DNA of 64,000 nt from Neptunomonas japonica JAMM 1380. GTDB lineage: Bacteria; Pseudomonadota; Gammaproteobacteria; Pseudomonadales; Balneatricaceae. Shown here piece after piece: positions 59,024-64,000 of the stretch; position 1 is the first letter of the stretch; the number at the start of each line of letters is the position of its first letter. Made by a program: the position numbers and the translations under genes. The stretch is taken from assembly GCF_016592555.1 (NCBI RefSeq), contig NZ_AP014546.1, positions 1,622,501 through 1,686,500 on the forward strand, written 5' to 3'. The notes beneath the pieces are model-generated. The model did not search any database and was not told where the DNA came from. It saw only the letters and a list, made by a program, of their open reading frames with translations.

Positions 59024-60502
59024 ATGTTTCATCTCTTTCACTTAACTCCTGGTAAGGGCGGCAGTCTGCAGCAGCAGTTGAGAGAGCAGATAGCAGCGGC
59101 TATATTGAATGGCAACATTCCCGTTGATTCCCCACTACCTTCAAGTCGAAAATTGGCTCAGCAGCTTCATGTTGCACGTAATACAGTCGTTTTGACTTAT
59201 GAGCACTTGCTAGATGATGGATATTTAATAGCAAGAGAGCGAAGTGGGTATTACGTGAACCCTGATATTTTACAAGGACAAGTAAAAGCGCTTCCTCCGA
59301 GTGACTCAAAAGAGGATGAGCCGACAGGTACTTATTGTCCATATTGGGAAGGGCGCTTTAAATTAAAGCCTTCTCAACAAACCAATATTATCAAGCCGCG
59401 TGACTGGCAAAAGTATACGTATCCTTTCATTTATGGGCAGTTTGATGCCTCGCTATTTCCGACGGTCAATTGGCGTGAGTGTTGTCGTGATGCGGTAAGT
59501 GGCCCGTCGATTAGTGATTGGGCGGCGGATCGTTTTGATAATGATGACCCTTTGTTGGTCGAGCAGATCCGCACGCGTTTATTGCCACGGCGCGGCGTGT
59601 GGGCTTCTGCTGATCAGATTTTGGTCACAGTTGGTGCACAGCAGTCGCTATACATGCTAGCAAAGCTTCTCCTTGATAACACGAGTGTGATGGGATTGGA
59701 GAATCCGGGTTATGTAGATATTCGCAATATAGCCAAACTCAACCCTGCTCAGGTGCGCACTATTCCAGTCGATAAGGATGGAATGATTGTTGATGATCGC
59801 CTTAAAGGCTGTGATCTTGTGTATACCACACCTAGTCATCAGTGTCCGACGACAGTTACTATGCCAATAGAGCGTAGATACGAGCTGTTACGTCGCGCTA
59901 ATGAAGATGATTTCATCATCATCGAAGATGACTATGAGAGCGAAACCAACTTTAAAACCAACCCTATACCGGCCCTGAAAAGCTTGGATAAAAACGATCG
60001 AGTGCTTTATATCGGCAGCTTATCAAAGACGCTTGCTCCGGGCTTGCGGGTTGGTTATTTAGTAGGGCCTGCGGAGCTTATTCATGAAGCTAGAGCTTTA
60101 CGGCGCTTAATGGTACGACATCCAGCAGCTAATAATCAGCGCTCAGTTGCGTTGTTTTTAGAGCGTGGCTATCACGATTCGTTGATCATGAATATTATGC
60201 GAAATTATCAAACACGCTGGAGAGCAATGGATGAGGCCCTAACTGCCCACCTACCAGAGTCGCATGATCAGCCGACATTTGGGGGCTCTTGTTACTGGGT
60301 CAAAGGCCCTGAAGGTTTGGATGCCTCTGTTTTACAAGAGCGTGCAAAAGAGGAGAGTATTTTGATTGAGGCAGGTGCAATTCATTTTCTTGATGATGCG
60401 CCACCTAAGAACTACTTCAGGCTAGGATATTCCTCTATTTCTACTGATCGGATTGAACCAGGAATCAAGAAGTTGGCAGAATTGATTCACGCAATGGTTT
60501 GA
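59024..60502 (+). CDS. tauR: MocR/PdxR-type regulator, probable taurine regulator TauR
   Basis: GntR-type winged helix fused to an aminotransferase-like PLP domain, 492 residues. The DNA-binding part (about 1-85) shows LPSSRKLAQQLHVARNTVVL and ERSGYYVNP. The PLP domain has LENPGYVDIRN, IIEDDYESE and the PLP lysine in YIGSLSKTLAPGLRVGYL. MocR proteins of this kind sense amino-compound substrates through PLP; TauR of Rhodobacter capsulatus controls tpa, ald and xsc. The position between tpa and ald-xsc makes the same role likely. Its own transcript is bounded by terminators on both sides. Confidence 0.87.
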   Translation: MFHLFHLTPGKGGSLQQQLREQIAAAILNGNIPVDSPLPSSRKLAQQLHVARNTVVLTYEHLLDDGYLIARERSGYYVNPDILQGQVKALPPSDSKEDEPTGTYCPYWEGRFKLKPSQQTNIIKPRDWQKYTYPFIYGQFDASLFPTVNWRECCRDAVSGPSISDWAADRFDNDDPLLVEQIRTRLLPRRGVWASADQILVTVGAQQSLYMLAKLLLDNTSVMGLENPGYVDIRNIAKLNPAQVRTIPVDKDGMIVDDRLKGCDLVYTTPSHQCPTTVTMPIERRYELLRRANEDDFIIIEDDYESETNFKTNPIPALKSLDKNDRVLYIGSLSKTLAPGLRVGYLVGPAELIHEARALRRLMVRHPAANNQRSVALFLERGYHDSLIMNIMRNYQTRWRAMDEALTAHLPESHDQPTFGGSCYWVKGPEGLDASVLQERAKEESILIEAGAIHFLDDAPPKNYFRLGYSSISTDRIEPGIKKLAELIHAMV

Positions 60503-60520
60503 TTTCGTGTAGATGGGTCC

Positions 60521-60553
60521 AAAAAAAACCACTTTGATAAGTGGTTTTTTTTA
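60521..60553 (+). terminator. Rho-independent terminator after tauR
   Basis: AACCACTT and AAGTGGTT with a TGAT loop, preceded by an A-run that extends the stem and followed by eight T. Strong, and near-symmetric. Confidence 0.93.
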
Positions 60554-60618
60554 TTTTTATATTATTGTAATTGTTTGTATTTAAAGCGTTTTTAAATATT
60601 TGTTTGGCTTCCCTCTCT

Positions 60619-60650
60619 CTGGCTCAACCCATTCTTTTAATCTGGTTCTA
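60619..60650 (+). promoter_or_regulatory. Candidate TauR operator upstream of ald
   Basis: CTGGCTCAAC at 60619 and CTGGTTCTA at 60642, 23 bases apart. The second copy is identical to the tpa upstream site over ATCTGGTTCTA, and similar CTSACTTT wording follows both. The ald start lies 140 bases downstream of the second copy. Confidence 0.5.
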
Positions 60651-60781
60651 CTGACTTTAGGGCCACACTCCTAATCTTCTAACCATGCAACTTGCGTTGG
60701 TAATGATGTTTTTCTAACAGACCAACTCAGAAAAAAACTCTACTACCTTGAATGATAATAATAGTAAATGGGAGTGGTATT

Positions 60782-61888
60782 ATGTTGATAGGCGTTCCTA
60801 AAGAGATCAAAAATCATGAGTACCGGATTGGCATGGTTCCCGCTAGTGTTGAGGAACTAACCAGTCGTGGTCATCAAGTGATGGTCCAAGCTAATGGCGG
60901 TGTTGGTATTGGTTTTACCGATGCAGACTACCTTGCGGCAGGCGCGACGATTATTGAGACAGCAAAAGAGATATTTGCTGCTGCAGATATGATCGTTAAA
61001 GTAAAAGAGCCGCAAGCTGTTGAGCGTAAAATGCTGCGTCCTGGCCAGTTGCTATTTACCTATCTTCACCTCGCACCTGACCCTGATCAAACAGATGACC
61101 TTCAAGCGAGTGGTGCAACATGTATCGCTTATGAAACGGTCACATCAGAGAGAGGCGGTTTGCCTTTATTAGCGCCAATGTCTGAAGTCGCTGGCCGTAT
61201 GTCAATTCAAGCAGGTGCCGCTTGTTTGGAAAAATCCAAAGAAGGCCGCGGTATGCTTCTTGGCGGTGTGCCAGGTGTTGAACCAGCAAAAGTAACTATT
61301 ATTGGTGGCGGTGTAGTTGGCTCAAACGCCGCTCGTATGGCTATTGGGATGGGCGCACAAGTGGTTATCTTAGATCGCTCTGTCGATGTGTTGCGCCGCT
61401 TGGTATCTGAATTCGGAACGGCTATTCAAACTGTCTATTCAAGTAAAGCAACGTTGGAAGAGCACGTTCTCTCAGCTGATCTAGTGATTGGTGGTGTGTT
61501 AATTCCTGGCGCTGCAGCTCCTAAACTGGTGACTGCCGATATGGTTTCTCGTATGAAGCCTGGTTCAGCAATCGTAGATGTTGCAATTGATCAGGGAGGT
61601 TGCTTTGCAACGTCTCATGCAACCACACACCAAGACCCTACTTATATTGTGGATGGTGTTGTTCATTACTGTGTTGCCAATATGCCGGGGGCGGTTGCGC
61701 GCACCTCAACATTGGCTCTAAATAATGCGACGCTGCCATTTATCGTTTCATTAGCTGATCTTGGCTGGCAGGAAGCAATTCGCCGTGACAAGCATCTAGC
61801 GAATGGTCTGAATGTCCATAACGGGCAGATTACCAGCAAAGAAGTAGCTGATGCACTAGGACGTGAATACATCTCTTACTGTGCTTGA
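60782..61888 (+). CDS. ald: Alanine dehydrogenase
   Basis: NAD-dependent oxidative deamination of alanine to pyruvate and ammonium. Here it regenerates the pyruvate used by Tpa. MLIGVPKEIKNHEYRIGMVP is the N-terminal signature; HLAPDPDQTDDL contains the substrate histidine, and VTIIGGGVVGSNAARMAIGM binds NAD. GAVARTSTLALNNATLPF lies near the C-terminus. 368 residues from ATG 60782 (GGGAGTGG upstream); the frame is open ten codons earlier. Followed by xsc after 64 bases without a terminator, so an ald-xsc operon is likely. Confidence 0.96.
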   Translation: MLIGVPKEIKNHEYRIGMVPASVEELTSRGHQVMVQANGGVGIGFTDADYLAAGATIIETAKEIFAAADMIVKVKEPQAVERKMLRPGQLLFTYLHLAPDPDQTDDLQASGATCIAYETVTSERGGLPLLAPMSEVAGRMSIQAGAACLEKSKEGRGMLLGGVPGVEPAKVTIIGGGVVGSNAARMAIGMGAQVVILDRSVDVLRRLVSEFGTAIQTVYSSKATLEEHVLSADLVIGGVLIPGAAAPKLVTADMVSRMKPGSAIVDVAIDQGGCFATSHATTHQDPTYIVDGVVHYCVANMPGAVARTSTLALNNATLPFIVSLADLGWQEAIRRDKHLANGLNVHNGQITSKEVADALGREYISYCA

Positions 61889-61952
61889 TTATTTAACTTT
61901 TTCTACCGACAGCAGACATTGTTGTCAATATTAATAATAAGGAATTATGACT

Positions 61953-63716
61953 ATGGCTCGTATGACTCCTAGTGAAGCAATGGTGGAAACACTTGTTGCA
62001 AATGGTGTAACTGATTGTTTCGGTATCATGGGTTCAGCTTTTATGGACGCAATGGATATCTTCACTCCTGCAGGTATTCGTTTAATTCCTGTAGTGCACG
62101 AGCAGGGCGGTGGTCATATGGCTGACGGTTACTCTCGTGTTTCAGGCCGTCACGGTGTATGTATTGCTCAGAATGGTCCGGGTATTACAAACTTTGTTAC
62201 AGCAATTGCTGCTGCTTATTGGGCTCACTCTCCTGTTGTATGTATCACGCCAGAAACGGGTACTAACACTCAGTGGTTGGGTGGCTTCCAGGAAGCTCAA
62301 CAGCTACCGTTCTTCGAAACTATTACTAAGTTTCAGGTAACAGTAACTAACAACGCACGTATGGCTGAATATACTGCACGTTGTTTTGACCGCGCTATGC
62401 TAGAAAACGGTCCTACTCAGTTGAACATTCCACGTGACTTGTTCTACGGAGATATTGACTGTGAAATTCCTAAGCCTATCCGTATCGAACGTGCTGCTGG
62501 TGGCGAAGAGTCACTTAAAGAGGCTGCTGAATTACTAGCCAATGCTGAATTCCCAGTAATGATTTCTGGTGGTGGTGTTGTTATCGGTGATGCTTTCAAT
62601 GAAGCTATCGCTATCTCTGAGCAGCTTGGCCTGCCTGTTGTAAACAGCTACTTGCACAATGACTCTTTCCCTGCATCTCACCCTAACTGGTGTGGCCCTC
62701 TGGGTTACCAGGGTTCTAAAGCAGCGATGAAGTTGATTGCTAAAGCGGATGTTGTACTAGCCCTTGGTACTCGTCTAGGTCCATTCGGTACCTTGCCACA
62801 ACATGGCCTAGATTACTGGCCGAAGAACGCTAAAATCATCCAAATTGATTGCAATCCTAAAATGCTAGGTTTGGTTAAGAAAGTTGATGTAGCTATTTGT
62901 GGTGATGCTAAAGCAGCCGCTAAATCTATTATGGCTCTGATGGAAGGCAAGCCTGCTAAGTGTCTTGAGAACCGAGCTGCTCGTGAAGCTGAAGTTGCCG
63001 CTGAGAAAGCAGCTTGGGAGAAGGAACTGGACGAGTGGATCCATGAGCGTGACGATTACTCTATGGAGATGATCGAACAGCAAAGTGGTGAAGAAGGTTC
63101 TTACTTACACCCACGTCAGGTTCTACGTGAACTTGAAAAAGCAATGCCTGCTGATGTAATGGTATCAACAGATATCGGTAACATTAACTCTGTTTCTAAC
63201 AGCTATTTGCGCTTTGAACGCCCACGTTCATTCTTTGCAGCAATGGCTTTCGGTAACTGTGGTTACGCATTGCCTACAATGATTGGTGCTAAAGTTGCAG
63301 CGCCTGATCGTCCAGGTATCTCTTATGCTGGGGACGGCGCATGGGGTATGTCTATGATGGAAATCATGACATGCGTACGTGAAGATATTCCTGTCACTGC
63401 AATCGTTTTCCATAACCGTCAATGGGGTGCAGAGAAGAAGAATCAGGTAGATTTCTATAACCGCCGCTTTGTTGCTGGTGAGCTAGAAAACCCAAGCTTT
63501 GCTGACATTGCTCGCTCTATGGGTGCTCAAGGTGTTGTAGTTGATAAGCTAGAAGACGTTGGTGCCGCTTTGAAAGCCGCTCTTAATGATCAGATGGAAA
63601 ATCGTAAGACTACAGTTATCGAGATCATGTGTACTCGTGAGTTAGGCGATCCGTTCCGTCGTGATGCACTGTCTAAGCCTGTTCGTCACTTAGATAAGTA
63701 CAAAGACTTCCAGTAA
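61953..63716 (+). CDS. xsc: Sulfoacetaldehyde acetyltransferase
   Basis: Thiamine-diphosphate enzyme that turns sulfoacetaldehyde and phosphate into acetyl phosphate and sulfite, the carbon-sulfur bond-breaking step of taurine dissimilation. It has three ThDP-enzyme domains. GIMGSAFMDAMDIF and VVHEQGGGHMADGYSRVSG (catalytic Glu) lie in the first. The ThDP motif GDGAWGMSMMEIM, extending to VFHNRQWGAEKKNQ, lies in the third. 587 residues from ATG 61953, where AAGGA has the better spacing; ATG 61947 adds two residues. Distinguished from acetolactate synthase by these motifs and by neighbours tpa, ald and pta. Confidence 0.96.
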   Translation: MARMTPSEAMVETLVANGVTDCFGIMGSAFMDAMDIFTPAGIRLIPVVHEQGGGHMADGYSRVSGRHGVCIAQNGPGITNFVTAIAAAYWAHSPVVCITPETGTNTQWLGGFQEAQQLPFFETITKFQVTVTNNARMAEYTARCFDRAMLENGPTQLNIPRDLFYGDIDCEIPKPIRIERAAGGEESLKEAAELLANAEFPVMISGGGVVIGDAFNEAIAISEQLGLPVVNSYLHNDSFPASHPNWCGPLGYQGSKAAMKLIAKADVVLALGTRLGPFGTLPQHGLDYWPKNAKIIQIDCNPKMLGLVKKVDVAICGDAKAAAKSIMALMEGKPAKCLENRAAREAEVAAEKAAWEKELDEWIHERDDYSMEMIEQQSGEEGSYLHPRQVLRELEKAMPADVMVSTDIGNINSVSNSYLRFERPRSFFAAMAFGNCGYALPTMIGAKVAAPDRPGISYAGDGAWGMSMMEIMTCVREDIPVTAIVFHNRQWGAEKKNQVDFYNRRFVAGELENPSFADIARSMGAQGVVVDKLEDVGAALKAALNDQMENRKTTVIEIMCTRELGDPFRRDALSKPVRHLDKYKDFQ

Positions 63717-63744
63717 GCCTTTGTAGACTGACTAAGACCTATCT

Positions 63745-63775
63745 AACCGAAGGCTAGCCGGCCTTCGGTTCTTTT
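63745..63775 (+). terminator. Rho-independent terminator after xsc
   Basis: AACCGAAGGC pairs with GCCTTCGGTT around TAGCCG, followed by CTTTT. It ends the ald-xsc unit, so pta likely has its own promoter. Confidence 0.88.
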
Positions 63776-63916
63776 AAACTTCACATATGTCTGTAAGTAG
63801 ACTCGATATTGTTAGGCAATTTTATATTGATTCTTTTTAGGCTCCTGTGAATAGCTCATTTTTAATAGTGAGTTGCTTAGAGGCTGCCTCTGATCAATCC
63901 TTGAGGATAAGACGTT

Positions 63917-64000
63917 ATGAAAGCCCTGAATAATATTTTTAAACGTGCAAGTGAAGACCCTAAAAGGGTAGTACTTGCAGAAGGGGAAGATCCTCGCATT
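63917..64000 (+). CDS. pta: Phosphate acetyltransferase, N-terminal fragment (runs off window)
   Basis: Only 28 codons are visible (ATG 63917 to the window end). They read MKALNNIFKRASEDPKRVVL and then AEGEDPRI, the start of the short PTA/PTB-type phosphotransacetylases. With xsc upstream, its job would be to convert acetyl phosphate to acetyl-CoA. GAGGATAAGACG precedes the ATG. The 3' end lies outside the window, so integrity cannot be judged. Confidence 0.8.
   Translation, partial: MKALNNIFKRASEDPKRVVLAEGEDPRI

Overview
This window looks like a chromosomal segment of a marine gammaproteobacterium, probably close to the Oceanospirillaceae (Neptuniibacter, Neptunomonas or Amphritea type). 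That placement is inferred from gene content and gene order; no search was run. The order leuCDB-asd-usg-fimV-truA-trpF-accD-folC-dedD-cvpA-purF-metZ is typical of Pseudomonas-like gammaproteobacteria. The acnD/prpF form of the 2-methylcitrate cycle and a taurine dissimilation locus (tpa, tauR, ald, xsc, pta) fit a marine heterotroph.

Layout: 1-2216 holds the 3' part of a 23S rRNA gene, a 5S rRNA gene and the terminator of the rRNA operon. 2404-4479 is a PAS/GGDEF signalling protein. 4736-6552 is minCDE, followed by a eukaryote-type HisA homologue and a small cysteine-motif protein. 7825-13505 is leucine biosynthesis (leuCDB), aspartate-semialdehyde dehydrogenase and its paralogue usg, which has lost the catalytic cysteine. 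13680-26450 runs from fimV to metZ and includes trpF-trpB-trpA. 26436-32534 carries small RNA-related genes (thpR, dusC), the AmmeMemoRadiSam trio, an unknown protein coupled to a YgjP-type metallopeptidase, yacL and a 52-residue DUF2986 gene. pabB follows on the minus strand.

34241-42269 is a propionate region: an alpha/beta hydrolase, a GntR/FCD regulator, prpB, prpC, acnD and prpF. Two nearly identical palindromes next to the promoters of the hydrolase and the regulator suggest that one regulator controls both. 42445-54874 contains a Kef-type antiporter, ftsY (with a 19-unit Glu-Pro microsatellite), ruvAB, a DksA/TraR-family gene, tolQRAB-pal-cpoB, queC and nadA. ruvC, ybgC and queE are absent from the places where they often sit. 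55056-56943 holds a FetB-like permease without its ATPase and, on the other strand, thiS-thiG.

57327-64000 is the taurine locus. Tpa transfers the amino group of taurine to pyruvate, giving sulfoacetaldehyde and alanine. Ald recycles alanine to pyruvate and ammonium. Xsc makes acetyl phosphate and sulfite, and Pta (cut off by the window end) makes acetyl-CoA. The upstream regions of tpa and ald share an 11-base motif, and in each a CTGG copy lies exactly 23 bp upstream of the motif's CTGG. This is a good candidate operator for the MocR-type regulator TauR, encoded between them. Most of the window is housekeeping. The least explained items are the hypothetical protein plus metallopeptidase pair, the AmmeMemoRadiSam cluster, the small CxxxCxxC protein, the eukaryote-type HisA and the structured acnD-prpF spacer.
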